A DNA stretch of 64,000 nt, from contig VZRG01000744.1 in the NCBI GenBank assembly GCA_013397435.1, forward strand, positions 186,001 through 250,000. Direction: 5' to 3'. Below are positions 34,246 to 46,242 of the stretch, in pieces. The notes under the pieces are model-generated. The model did no database searches. It was given only the letters and a program-made list of their open reading frames with translations, and had not been told where the DNA came from. Both the position numbers and the translations under genes were made by a program. This DNA is from Erythrocercus mccallii (Eukaryota; Chordata; Aves; Passeriformes; Dicruridae). Every line of letters begins with the position of its first letter. Positions within the stretch are counted from its first letter, which is position 1.

Positions 34246-37200
34246 GGGCGTTTCTTGAAGAGTAGCTTTGACTGGTTATCTACACTTGAACATGGTTGAA
34301 AATGTTACAAAATATTACTCAAAATATATGGACTATAACCTGTCACATACATAACATAAAGCAGATCATAATTTCCAATTGAGGAAGGAAGTTTGAAAGT
34401 TAAGTGATTTTTTTGGTCACAGTCCAATCCTCATTTGAAATAAACAAGCATCAGCAGCCATCAAAATCAATAAGATCATGTAATAAAACAGCAGCTAAAG
34501 ATGTGGACTTAACAGTATTCTATTTTCACTAAGTAGAAAATCCTAAGGAGGCAGCGGTGGCCTTGGCAAAAGCTGAGCAAATCCATACATTCTCTATGCC
34601 CATCTCTATCATAGGGAAGAAATGCTGACACAAAAAAAAAAGTGTGTCAAATGGACAAGAGGCTAGTGAAGTCAGTCTATTTCTACCCCAGATGGGAGCT
34701 CCACGTTCTCTTTGACAAGAGTGGATAACAAGATACAATTCCCAATGATGACAATGGACTCATAGAGATGTTAGCCAGCCCTTCATGTTTGATTTGTAGT
34801 GCTCTTTACCTATCGAAGAATGAAAGCCTTTAAATGAACCTCATCCTTAGGTTCAAATCAGATGAGCTACTTTAACTGCCAGATTCCTAAAGTCCTCTAA
34901 ATGCTCACGCCATTTATAGAGGTTACAAGGAAAAGCAACAGTTAATGCTTTTGCAAAATTATGCCTTACCCATATGGGACCTAATCAGTCCTTTACATCT
35001 CTAATTATAATAAATCCTATTTTATATTAATATATAAAGCTTTTTGATTCAGATTACTTTCTTAATCATTATAAAAATTATTAATCTCTTTATCCATTTT
35101 TAATGTAAAATTCTGCAATATATTTGAAGTACATGACAGTACCACTCTAGATTTTAAGGCTAGAGGAGAACAGCTGTAACTTACTGAGATAGCTGAGAAA
35201 TTTCAGAAAACTGCCTATCCCCAAACAAATTTGGCTGCAGGTTAATATCTTTTTGCTTTGGAAAATATATACTGCAATATGCAAAAGCCTCCACATTTTT
35301 ATGTCACTCAAGGGCAACAGCATAGAGAGCTTTAACAGAATTTAGGGAAAACATCACCAGAATTTTCTGAAATATTTAATCTCTAAGTACAGTTCTAGAA
35401 GACCTTGATTTATGTTAGATCTGACAGGTTTGGTGACTACAGTGGAGCATATTCCATTATGTGTGATGCATGATATTCTTTCATAAAATCAGCTAAATGG
35501 AAAGATGGGACCACAGTAGCCCTATTAGCTTTTAAGTTTTTGAAAGCTTAGGATACCAGAATTTCTTACTTTAACATCTTCATGTGAATATCAGGAAAGA
35601 AATTGCCACTACTGACAGATGTGCATATTCCTGGCAAGGTGCCAAGCGTTCCTATTCAGTTACATTGCAGCGCTGGCACCAAGCCAAGGAATCAGCAGTT
35701 TTGGTTTCCATGAGGAAGAAAATTCTTCCCAGTGAGCTTCTATGTGATGGGGTTTTAATGTTATCCAGGATGTTTCATAGGTCTGCAAGTATTTTCTGTG
35801 TGGTGAAAGGAAGCATTATGAAGAGGAAGGCCCTAAAACCTGGCAGTCAGGGTGTTTTTGGAGGTAACCCTACCCCTGCTCTCGGCATGCTGCCCCTCAC
35901 TGCATGCAGGGAAACTGTGTTCAGTTAATGATATCCATAACTAGGGACTTCAGAGAGCTGTGAAAAATGCAGCTGATTGATTGCTTTTCTCAGACATTAT
36001 TTGCTCTGTTCCTCAAGTGCAAACCAGCTGCTGGAAGATGTTACATCAATTCTTGCTGTAAGGCACAGCTCTTAGTCTGAGATGCTACTTCAACCTTTTC
36101 TGGGAACATCGGTTCCCCCAGACTGAAACCTTGGACACTGTACAGTGGCATTTGATTAATTTTCTTTTTGTATTTTAAGCAATATCTGTTAGCATTCAAA
36201 TTATTCTCTGCTTCCTGCAGTGGTCCCTAAGATAAGAGTGGTTCAAGAATGTACGTTTGTGGTAATTAAACCGTCCTGAAAGTGCAATGTCAGGAAATGT
36301 ATGGTTCTCTATTCTTCTTTCCCCTTCTCTTTTTTTTCCCCCTCTTGCCAGCTACTTGTCTATTTATAGAAGTACACCTCACCATTTACTTCAGAGCAGT
36401 GACATGGAGAAGCAGATATTTAGAGGAAGTCCATTCACTTGACAAAAACATCCATTACCTTTATCACCAGTGGAGACCAAAAAAGAATCAATTACAATAC
36501 TTCACTTGGGAATGACTAATTGAATTGTGAAATATATTGACACTCTGGAGTCACTGTGGTGAGCTAAATACTGGCACTTGCAAAAGGCAGGAAATGTAGA
36601 TAAGATGCTGATTCAATTGATTTGAGGAATTTCAGTTTGTGTTGATGCTCCAAGTTTGTCCGATTTCCACCAAGTCTTATTAATCAAGGGTCAGGGAATT
36701 AGCTCAGAAGAGAGAACTGCAGAAGATTTGCACCTACTTGGTTCAACTATGAAATTAGCTCTCACTGCTAAATACACCTCATCCCATCCTGCAGTCAGAG
36801 ATCAGCTGTCAACTCTGTGCTTAATCACTGAGCCACTTAAATTAGTAATTTGGCTGGCTCTAGTGGCACATCTGTCTCATGTCCTCTGCCACCATCCTCC
36901 TCCACACTTGCTAGCACCTTCAAATCCTGCAGGTGAGGACAGAGAAAAGAGGCAGAGGGTGTTGTTGGATGGCCTCAGCTGGATATTCAGGAGGCTGGAA
37001 CTTCATCACCTGTGATGTTAAATTCTAAGGAAGATTCTTGGCATAACTTTAGCAGGAGCCATCCTCCCTATCCCAAATGCCTCAGAAATGTTCAGAAGCT
37101 ATCACAAGGCACATACCAGTTCCAGGAGGCACTTTGGGTGAATGCCTTCCATTTGGGTATTCATGCTGGGTGCAATGTTCTCAATTCAGGTTTTACTTTG

Positions 37201-37336
37201 TCCTTTGACCTAAGTGGCGGAGAATGATATGGTTCAAATTTAATTTACTGGTGCAAACATTGTTTCCATGCTGCAATAAATAACTGTTCAACATAAAATA
37301 AAAAAACTTGGGAAATCTAGCCAAAAAAATTGAGGG

Positions 37337-37358
37337 TTTTTTTTTATATATATATATA
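37337..37358. repeat. T run plus (TA)n microsatellite
   Basis: Nine T followed by six to seven TA units. Confidence 0.85.
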
Positions 37359-38574
37359 CTGCTAAATTAATCAAATAATATGTTAATAAAAAGTCAGTTA
37401 ATTCAAATATAAAAAGCTTCAGATGGATATAATATAATTACTATGCTTGTTTAATAACAAGCATGTGGTTCATTACTGAAGGAGGCTTGCATGTGCTCAG
37501 GGGATCCTCTCTTACCCATTTCCCTGAGCTCCAGGAAGGAGGAAGGGGTGACCTTCCTGCCCTGGTGGAATCCACCCTAGAGACACATCCAAATCAAAAG
37601 GTAGCTTTTATTTCCAGGGCTTTCTGAAAAGCTTCTGAAGAGGAAAATTCTTTGGTCTTTGCAATGTCCTAGGGGCCTGATCCAAGCACTTTGCAAGCAA
37701 AGAGAATTGCTGAGTTTGCTACAGAAGGTGAAATCTTAGCTGTTGAAATAAATGCTGTTATTCCCTTGATCCTGAAATTAGGATTTAAGTTCATTTTTTC
37801 TTCAGTTCATCATATTGAAGAATTCTATCTCCATGTCTCTCATCTTTAACACTTTGAAATAACAATACTTCAGCAATATGCTTCAGTGTAGTCTTTTACT
37901 TAAAAATGAAATAAAACAACATTCTATAGGTATACTTAATATAAACCGGTTTCCACTTTATTTATTTCTAATATATTTGGTTTAAACACTTGAAGGGCTG
38001 GTCTTGTTTACAAGATGAACTGTTAGAGTCTCTGGATTCTCTCCCTGAAATTGACTCCGTCTCCTTTGTATCTAAAGGATTTGTGATTCCTCATGGTGTC
38101 AGGAAGGAATGTTTCTAGTAGAACAGATAAGGTTATTCACTACAGCAGAAGAAAAAAATTCAGGAAAGAAATGTGTGTTTATGACCTATGATCTGAAGAA
38201 CAGAAGCTTTGATGGGCAGAAAGTAAAAGACTATGTCTACTACTAAGCTCAAGGTGGAGGCAAAGGGAAGGGAGAAAGAGAAGGAGAGGTAAAAAAGGTA
38301 ATCTACTGCATATTTTTAGTCCATATTTACATTGCAAGATGCTTTGATGGTGGACATCTCATGAGAAATGGTGTTTTAGGTACATTCTACCAGTGTGGAA
38401 TAACTGTCACAAACACCTTTCTATTTTCAGGAAGGACCAAGGTGTAATTTTACATTCAATAGTGCACATGGCCCACTGAATGGCATGATTCTATTGAGTG
38501 GGATTCCACTGGCACTATTTCTGTGTCAAACACTGCTGGAGAGTGTAATAATTTAGTTGAACAAATATCGGGGG

Positions 38575-38668
38575 AAGAAGCATCTGAAGCTGAAGTAACT
38601 TGCCTATGGGCAGACAACAGCAGGACTGGAGTTTAAACTTGATTTTCTAACTCTTAAACCCATGCCCA
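38575..38668 (-). repeat. MIR-like ancient SINE relic
   Basis: The + strand has GAAGCTGAAGTAACTTGCC, CAGCAGGACTGGAGTTTAAA and GATTTTCTAACTCTTAAACC in the order seen in the reverse complement of MIR (cf. 'gtaacttgcccaaggtcac', 'gggtttgaac', 'tctgactc'). Diverged, so moderate confidence. Confidence 0.45.
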
Positions 38669-38734
38669 GCTTGTTCAGTGATAATAGCCAGAAGTGTAAA
38701 ACAAAGCAGAAATTGCAACAAACTCCTCTCTCTC

Positions 38735-38900
38735 TTTTCCCTTCCCTTCCCTTCCCTTCCCTTCCCTTCCCTTCCCTTCCCTTCCCTTCCCNNNNNNNNN
38801 NNNNNNNNNNNNNNNNNNNNNNNNNNNNNNNNNNNNNNNNNNNNNNCCCTTCCCTTCCCTTCCCTTCCCTTCCCTTCCCTTCCCTTCCCTTCCCTTCCCT
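38735..38900 (+). repeat. (CCCTT)n microsatellite with internal gap
   Basis: Perfect CCCTT pentamers on both sides of a run of N (38792-38846). One strand is all pyrimidine and the other all purine, which can form triplex DNA. True length is unknown because of the gap. Confidence 0.95.
38792..38846. other. Assembly gap, 55 N
   Basis: 55 N inside the CCCTT array. The same repeat resumes on the far side, so the join is consistent and the gap is probably a sizing estimate. Confidence 0.99.
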
Positions 38901-41889
38901 CTCTAGTGGCTTAAGCTTTTACTTAAAGCTTTTACTTAAAACATTACTTCCTAGCTAAACTGTTTCCTTAAACCTCATTAAAATAAACTTTGGATCAATG
39001 AGAACATGATTTTGTGTCAGATAATTTTTGATCAGTTATTTCTGCTTGTGAACAAAATGCAATGTGTTTATTAATATAGAGACAAAGCTAAGAGTTCAGA
39101 ATGTAGCTTCAGAAAAAGAACTTTAAGAACACAAAGTTGCTAAACAGAGATGCGAGATCATTTCTGTGTTCAAACACAGGGAACATAGCAATTCTGTATT
39201 TTAGAAACAGATTTTCACATTGGTGTGGGTTCCTAAATGAACATGTTCTAGAGGTCTTGAAATTCAACAAGTTTAGAAAATTGTGATGTCATCCTGAAAA
39301 ATCAGGTTTTTTTACAAGGGAGTTTTCAAAATGTACACAAGAACAAGTACACATTTTCTCAGTTGTGTCACATGCAAAAAAAATACACTCTCTCCAATAT
39401 CATTGCCCAGGGTTTACACCACATATTTCCAGTGCACCTGTTATACAAATAACAATTGCTCTGCCAACTGAAATTTTATCTGACCATGTCCACATTCTGT
39501 ATTAAAAGCTGGCTTGCAATTGAAAAGTGAAACACTAGAGCCTGAGGATGGGACTGAAGAAAGCTTACACAGACCCTCACTTTTCCCATGTTTTCAATTA
39601 AGTAGAGGATGAGCTCCTTAGATGAACTTAATTTTGTATAAAAAGGCAGTCATGAGTATAGATGTACTGTGGGAAAATGAGGCTGGCCAATGAACTGGAA
39701 TGAGATGGACAGGAATGCAAGCTGTAATTCTTGTAAAGTCCTTTGGCAACATCTAGCTAGGTTTATCACAATACAAGAATGATATTTGACACAGTGAAGC
39801 CTTTGTGTTTTTGTAAATCTTTACACTATCATCAATTCACAGTATTTCCATTTCCTGAAAAATTACCTTCAGTAATCCCATATGGGAATTATACCCATGT
39901 GGCTGTCAATATATTTTACATTGTCCTTAAATGATGACAAGTGCACAAAGACCCGAACAACTGGTTAGAGCCTTGATAACTGCAAAACAAAGATGTTCTG
40001 TGCTGGCCTAAGCTTGCAAGAATGAGAGAAGTGCTGCAGCCAACCAAATACTTTGGGAGTTTTCCAGCTCTGTCAGAAAACCCTTTTTTTTTTCTTGTTT
40101 GGCAACAAATGGTACTAACGAGAACAATGAATTTCAGTAATTAGGTTAAGAGGCTTAAACAAACAACCTAGCTAGAACAATGAAAGATGAAGATGGGAAT
40201 ATAGATTATTGTGAGTTTATTGTCATTGTAGACTGATGAAAGTTTAGCTAGCTAGCTGGCATTATATTATTCATTTCATCATAGTTCATTCCAGACCTGG
40301 ACAGATAGATTTCCAGATAGATTTCTCTATTTGCTATTTGGGTTTAGGAGCAAAAAAGCTACATAACAGAACTGGAAGAAAGTAAATCTGGGAGATGTTG
40401 GGAGGTGAATTGATTGCAGAGGAAGCACATTCCTTGTTCATCCAAAGAACACCTGTAGTTTTTTTCAGAAAGGAATCTCAGTTCATGAGTTATTGTCTCA
40501 TAAGTTTTTGGAGAGGAGGGTTCAAATCCCTTCTGCTCATTTTTGATCTTGAACAATTCACTTGAGGTTTCTTATTAGCTAAAAACGACACTTAAATATG
40601 GAAATAATTCTGTCTTGCAGAAGTGTTGCAAAGCTTATGATATGCTCAGATAACAAGGAGTTCATTTAAACATCCTACAAACAACTGCAGTATTTTGCAA
40701 ATTACCTTACTCATTGGCTTTGGCTGAAACCTGAAACCTTTGCATGCAGGCTGATGTTTTTGATGTTCTTTCTCTGTGACACTTTCAGTGGATCTTTACC
40801 TGTGAAGTTCTTATATGTTTTCTAAATTTGCCCTTTTTCTAGCTGTATAGTCACTCATAGGAAGTATGTTTGCAAAGAGAATTCATGTTTAGAACAATTA
40901 GTATGGAAACGAGGAGGGACACTTCACTGGAGTGGGAACAACTTCGTTTTAGTCTTCAGGACAGAAACTGATGTAATCATAAAAGTCAGTTTTGCTGATA
41001 AATTGCTTCAGGAACAAGTGAAGTTTCTTTCTATGCTTTCAAGCTTTCATAGTGGTGTAACAGGATGTGTTAAGTGATGAATAAATGTAAAAATGCTGTT
41101 GAGCTGGAAATATGCTCAAAAACCATTGATTGCATTATTTAAGGTGAAGAATATATATCTCAAATATTATTTAGTATTTACTTCAAAGTGTCTTCAGAAA
41201 GGTTCAGTTTAAAAAGGCAAAACCAGTTTGATGGTGAGGAGGGATTGGACTGGAAATTTAGGCTGATAATGCATTTTGCCTTAACACATATCTGCTACAT
41301 ACCTAAACCTTCTAATAATGCACATCCATGTCTCTCAATTGTTTATAAATAAAATTTGATTATATTAAGAAGTAAGATAGCAGTTAGGAAAAAACCCAAA
41401 CACAATGATATACAATATGTAACTTGCTTGCTAAAAAATACTGAAAAAGATAATGTGAGAAACTAAAAATAAGGAGGAAAAATGTTAGCATGAAAAAATG
41501 TAGGTTTGTAATGTATGCAGGTATAAAAGTGTATCTGAAGATAGAGTGATGTTGGAAACAAATCATCAAATTCTTTTTAGAAGACATAGAATAGTTAAAA
41601 TTCATAAAAATAGCTGACTTCCTAGAAATAAAATACAGATGCTGTACTTCCATCATATAAGAACAACAAATTTCTTTCCAGCTTGTTGTGGTCTGAGGAA
41701 AATACAGAACAACTTTAAGTAGAATTAAACACTTCTAATTCAGTGGAAACAGATGTTTTGCACACAAATTGCTCTAGGAAATCTTTAATCTTTAATCCTT
41801 ATTTTTAACAAATTCTGGAACACCAGGAAAATTCCAGAAGACTGAAATTGAATTTACAGTGAGTCAATATTAAAAAAAAATCTGACAAG
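38901..41889. other. Intergenic AT-rich sequence
   Basis: No gene recognised. Around 40510-40575 the text GGGTTCAAATCCCTTCTGCTC then GATCTTGAACAATTCACTTG resembles the MIR core in + orientation. Nothing else identified. Confidence 0.55.
40510..40578 (+). repeat. MIR-like ancient SINE relic
   Basis: GGGTTCAAATCCC, then TTCTGCTC, GATCTTGAACAATTCACTTG and AGGTTTCT follow the order of the MIR core ('ttcaaatcccagctctgcc', 'gaccttgggcaagtcactta', 'acctctct'). Confidence 0.5.
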
Positions 41890-42330
41890 ACGACTGGAGT
41901 TCAGTGTAGGTCAATTGGTCTGACATCTGTTCCAGAAAATATAACAGAAAAGCTGGGAAGAGAATCAGCTGAGAAATAATTAAAGGATAGACATAAAATT
42001 ATTTCCAGACAACATGGTTTTATGAAAAGCAGATCATGTCAAAGAAATCTCACTTTATTCTTTGATGAAATTGCAAGCTTGTTTGAGTAATCTGATTTTT
42101 GTAAAATATTTGAATTTGGCAGCACAGCATGTTCTGATTTAAACATTGGCATCATATACTATTAATAAAGCAAATGTTTTATGAATTAAGAACTGGTTAA
42201 GTGATAGATCTTAGAAAGAGATTGTCTCCAGGAAATTATGAACAGCTGAATATACTTAGAGTTTCATGGGGATCAGTAGCAGACCTGATACCATTTAACG
42301 ACTTCACTGATTATTTTTGAAAGTAAATAA
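41890..42330 (+). repeat. Old CR1/L3-type LINE fragment (reverse-transcriptase region)
   Basis: Frames of the + strand give, in order, RSIGLTSVPENITEKLGR (cf. YRPISLTS... of CR1 RT), QHGFMKSRSCQRNLTLFFDE (cf. HGF..G.S...NL..F.DE) and GSVADLIPFNDFTDYF (cf. GSVLGPILFNIFINDL). Many indels and stops separate them, so the copy is old. A relative of CR1 such as L3 is possible. Confidence 0.7.
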
Positions 42331-44311
42331 TAAATCACTTATGATAACATCTGTAATTAAAACTGAAAAAAAGAAAAGCAAGTTGATAAAATAGTATTAA
42401 GGATAAGACAATGAGGCAAGATGATCTTTTCATAAATAGGGCCATCAAAAAGACCCAAGAATCAAAATGAAGGAGCAAACTAATGTGAGGTCTCAGCATG
42501 GTAAAAGTGCTAATAATTAGCTGAAATCGCAGTCTACCTGCAAGTGCAGCAATGCTGTTCTCTGTGTCCTGGCTCTTCAGTGTGCAATCAGTGCTGGGGT
42601 GTCTGTGCTGCACTTCTCTGCACTTCCACTTGTGCTGGTTTGTATAAAATGAGACAGCTCAGATGCCTTGGATGCCTCTGCCAGCATGATGCAGTTTTGC
42701 CCTTGATCACAATCACACTACTTTCACAGGGAGACTGTAATGGGTATTAAATAACCCTTCAATCTAAGAGGAAGGAAGTAACAAGAACCAATGTCTAGAA
42801 GCTGAAGACATGCACATTTAAGTTAAAATGTATTATTGTTTCTATATACAGATCACTGGAAGAAATTATCAGGGGAATGTCCAGCTTTAGTGAAGCCTGT
42901 GCCTTTGGAAGCATGTAATTTTGTGAAAGGGGATGGCAATTTCCACAGGTGAAAAAAAGCACTGTATAATTTTCTCATTATTGTTTTTAAGAACAGAGAC
43001 CTGGTTGCAAGTTCTGTTTACTGCTCAGAACAATTAGCTTGCTGACTCTGATTTTGGAGGGGAAAGGGTTGAAACCTCACAGGTAAAGTACATAATACAG
43101 AAGAATTTGTAAAGAAAAAGGAAGTTCATAATATAAGGCTCTAAAGTCAAATCTGAAGCTCTGCTCTCAGGCAACAAGCCTGTCAATTGAAAAAAGTCTT
43201 AGATTGCCCACACTTAATGATTTTCAGATGACAGAAAGGGTATGACCTTGAGAGGTCATCTCCTATCTTAAGTCAAGATCAACTCCACTGAAAACTGGTG
43301 AGAAAAGAGAAAAATGAAATGCCAGTAATATTAAACTCACAAGTATAAAAAATGTCCTTCCTTCAACAACATAAATGACTTCTAATTCAACTGAGGTCTC
43401 CCCTATCCCAAGCATTGCACGGATATAATAGTAGATTCTCATAGGACCTGTGAATGTGTGGACTCTTCCAGAAGAATCCTTAAAATTCCCCAAATGTGTT
43501 GTTCTCTCAGAGACTCCAGGCTACAGATCTGTGTATTGTAATTTCTTTGGCTCAAGGATTAAAGAATGTCCTGACCCTGAGCAAGTCCAGGTGGTGTGGA
43601 AGGATGTATTTCAACAGCAGAATGAGAACAATGAGATCAACTACAAGTGACCAAACTTTTCAACATAAAATAAAGTCCCTCTTTAAATTCAATTTTATAG
43701 AAAGATTCTGTAGTCAATACCCTAACTTGCTTGTAACTCTCCTTCTGTCTACTGCTGAAACTAACCCTTCTGGACTTCAGTTCCTGTAGAATCACTTATC
43801 TGACAAAAATATTGTTAGGGATCTTTAAATTAAAGATTATTGATTTGGAAAATCACAGTCATTTGCAGTGAAAGAGTGATATTGAAATATTTTCTTGGTA
43901 AAATGGCTTTGAAAATCACAGCTTATTCAGTATTTTTTAGATGGTGTACATCTTCAGTACAACTTCATTTAGGAAATGTTGCCGCAAGATGAGCTGACTG
44001 AGGGAGCATGCTGCTGGCAGTGTTCATTTTCCATCATGAATTATTTGGGGAGGTAGATGTTCTCCCATTAATGATTTGGATACAAATATTTAAATATTGA
44101 CTACAATATTGAAAGAGGTATCTTCTTTCCTTCTAGACAAAATAATGTAAGAAATAAAAAAGCTGATACAGCTGCTTTGGAAACATCCGAACTGTTACTT
44201 GTGTAAGACAATGATTGACACAATGTACTCAATTTATATCTTAAAAATCCCAGACAAAGAGATAAAGAAATGTAGAATTGACAGCATTGCATCAGTTTTA
44301 ATAAGTAAGGC
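42331..44311. other. Intergenic sequence
   Basis: No gene or repeat family recognised. Confidence 0.6.
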
Positions 44312-44770
44312 TTGACCTAAAAATAGTCCAGAAGAGACCACAAAGATGCTCGGAGGGCTGGAGAACCTCTCCTATGAAGACAGGCAGAGAGGGTTGGGTC
44401 TGATTGGCCTGAAGGAAAGAAGGCTCTGAGGAGGTCCTATGGCATCTTCCAGTACCCAAAGGGGCTACAAGAGGGCTGGAGAGGAACCTTTGACAAGGGA
44501 GCCTTGCAATGGGGGGAATGGCTTTAAACTGAAAGGGGGCATGTTTAGATGAGGTATTAAGAAAAATTTTTTTCCTGTGCAAGCTGTGTGACACTGGAAC
44601 ACGTTGTCCAGAGAAGTTGTGAATACCCTATCCTGGGAAGTTTTGAAAACAGTTTGGATGGGGCTTTGAGCAACATGGTCTAGTGAAAGGTGTCCCTGGT
44701 CATGAAAAAGGGGCTGAAACTGAATGATCTTTGAAGTCCCTTCCAGCCAAAACATTCAATGATCCTATGA
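44312..44770 (+). repeat. CR1 LINE 3' end
   Basis: CR1 segments: AGTCCAGAAGAGACCACAAA, GGAGAACCTCTCCTATGAAG, CAATGGGGGGAATGGCTTTA, TTGTCCAGAGAAGTTGTGAA, GAACTGGATGATCTTT-like text at 44717-44733, CCCTTCCAGCCAAAACATTC, then a tail GATCCTATGAA. Truncated and decayed. Confidence 0.9.
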
Positions 44771-44835
44771 ATAATGTAGGCTCTTTATGCTCCCACTCAC
44801 TATCACAGTGGTGTCTGTCAAGAATAATATATTTT

Positions 44836-45115
44836 ACAGAATGACAGAATATGCTGAATTGGAAGGAACCCACAAGGATCATTGAGTCCATCTCCTGGCC
44901 CTGCTCAGGACAGCCCCAGAGTCACACCATGTGCCTGAGAGCATTGTCCAAATGCTCCTTGAGCTCTGTCAGGCTGCTGCTGTGACCACTTCCCTGGGGA
45001 GCCTGTTCCAGTGCCCAACCACCCTCTGGGTGAAGAACCTTTTCCTAATATCTAAACTAAACCACTCCAGACACAACTTCAGGCCATTCCCTCAGATCCT
45101 GTCATTAGTCAGCAC
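44836..45115 (-). repeat. CR1 LINE 3' end, inverted
   Basis: The + strand shows the reverse complement of a CR1 3' end: TTGGAAGGAACCCACAAGGA, TCATTGAGTCCATCTCCTGG, CCCTGGGGAGCCTGTTCCAG, CCAACCACCCTCTGGGTGAA and CTAAACTAAACC. It differs from the neighbouring + copy, so the two belong to different subfamilies and are separate insertions. Confidence 0.9.
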
Positions 45116-46049
45116 AGAAACCTATGGTTTTGAGTTTACAAAGATTAAGAAATTTAAATTAATTTTTGCACTCTTTATTTATTTTAAGTGAGAACAAGTT
45201 TTGAGAAAAGGAGTGTAGATTCCATCTTAAAGCACTTGCACCTGTATGAGAACCTGTACTAATTGGGAAGAAATTGAGGTTAGGAGAGAGCATGATTAGC
45301 CAGTCAGCAGAAGGGTAGGTGAGCTCAAGGCACCTGTGAAACCACACCTGAAGTCTCTTTTGTGAAGTTATCCTGGATCCCCAAGTCCCTGATGGACCAG
45401 CTCCTGTCCAGGGCAAGTGGAGCAGGTTTCCAGGCAGGGGTCCTGTTTTACATAGGAGCTCTGGCCACACACCTGTGCAACAGGGTTGGCTCAGGCCCTA
45501 GCTTGATCTCACACTGCTCAAGAAAGTGTCATAGACATCACAGTGCTTCACAGATTTATGCCGTGTGTGATGCACACACCCAATAAAAATATTTTGTCTG
45601 ATCCAGTTTTAAAAGATCTTAAAGGACAAGTCTAAAGTAAAAGTTGGCAGAAACTAACAGATGCAGCAGAGGACAGGTGTGGGAATTACCACTGGAGAAC
45701 CAGATCAGTTGTGCTTCCATTAAGCAGCTATTTATATACAAGTTGGGAATCTAGCTTTAACAGTGCTTTCTCTAAGGGTCATCACAAGTATTCTCCTTTG
45801 GGGTAATGTTTGCTTTGCAGTGCCAATCCCAACCAATACACTAAATAACAACTCTGTGGTCACAGGCTGGAGACATTGCTTGATGAGAAATATCAAGGAG
45901 GTTATATGTTTGCTCTCCAAATTCCAAGGCTTACTGATCAGGAGGATGGAGAACAGCCAAAATAGCCTCCACCACAACAGTGGGGGATTACTTCTGCTTC
46001 TTTGTGTGCTTACCAGACTGTCTTCCTCAGGTTAGTTAACATAGGTGGA
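45116..46049. other. Intergenic sequence between CR1 copies
   Basis: No gene recognised. Bases 45280-45600 are richer in G and C and end with AATAAA at 45582-45587. They might be a degraded transposon or LTR, but I recognise no family. Confidence 0.5.
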
Positions 46050-46242
46050 GGAGCCACCTGCATTACTCCATCCCTGGAAGTGTTTAAGGCCAGGTTGGAT
46101 GGGGTCCTGATCAACCTCATCTACTGGAAACTGTCTCTGCCTGTGGTGGGGAGGTTGGAACTGGATGATCTTTAAAGTCCCTTCCAGACCAAACCATTTT
46201 ATAATTCTATGAGTCCATGATTCTATGAGTCTGTGAGTCTAG
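46050..46242 (+). repeat. CR1 LINE 3' terminus with tail
   Basis: Short 3' piece: CCATCCCTGGAAGTGTTTAA, GGCCAGGTTGGATGGGGTCC, GAACTGGATGATCTTTAAAG, TCCCTTCCAGACC, ending in the CR1-type ATTCTATGA tail expanded to several ATTCTATGAGTC-like units. Confidence 0.92.

Larger units (their letters stand above)
28751..38734. other. Long intergenic stretch
   Basis: About 10 kb without a recognisable gene. Separately listed small features inside it are a G run (29514-29525), a T/G-rich tract (30716-30801), paired hairpins (34199-34245), an AT microsatellite (37337-37358) and a MIR-like relic (38575-38668). The rest is AT-rich, unique-looking DNA. Confidence 0.6.

Noticed and set aside
36656..37015. 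A 119-codon frame with no ATG at its start
   Set aside because: No recognisable domain, no splice context and no relative that I know. Length is within chance for 64 kb of DNA.
45280..45600. A degraded LTR or gene end with AATAAA at 45582
   Set aside because: Composition is suggestive but I could not match an LTR family, terminal repeats or a reading frame, so it is left unassigned.
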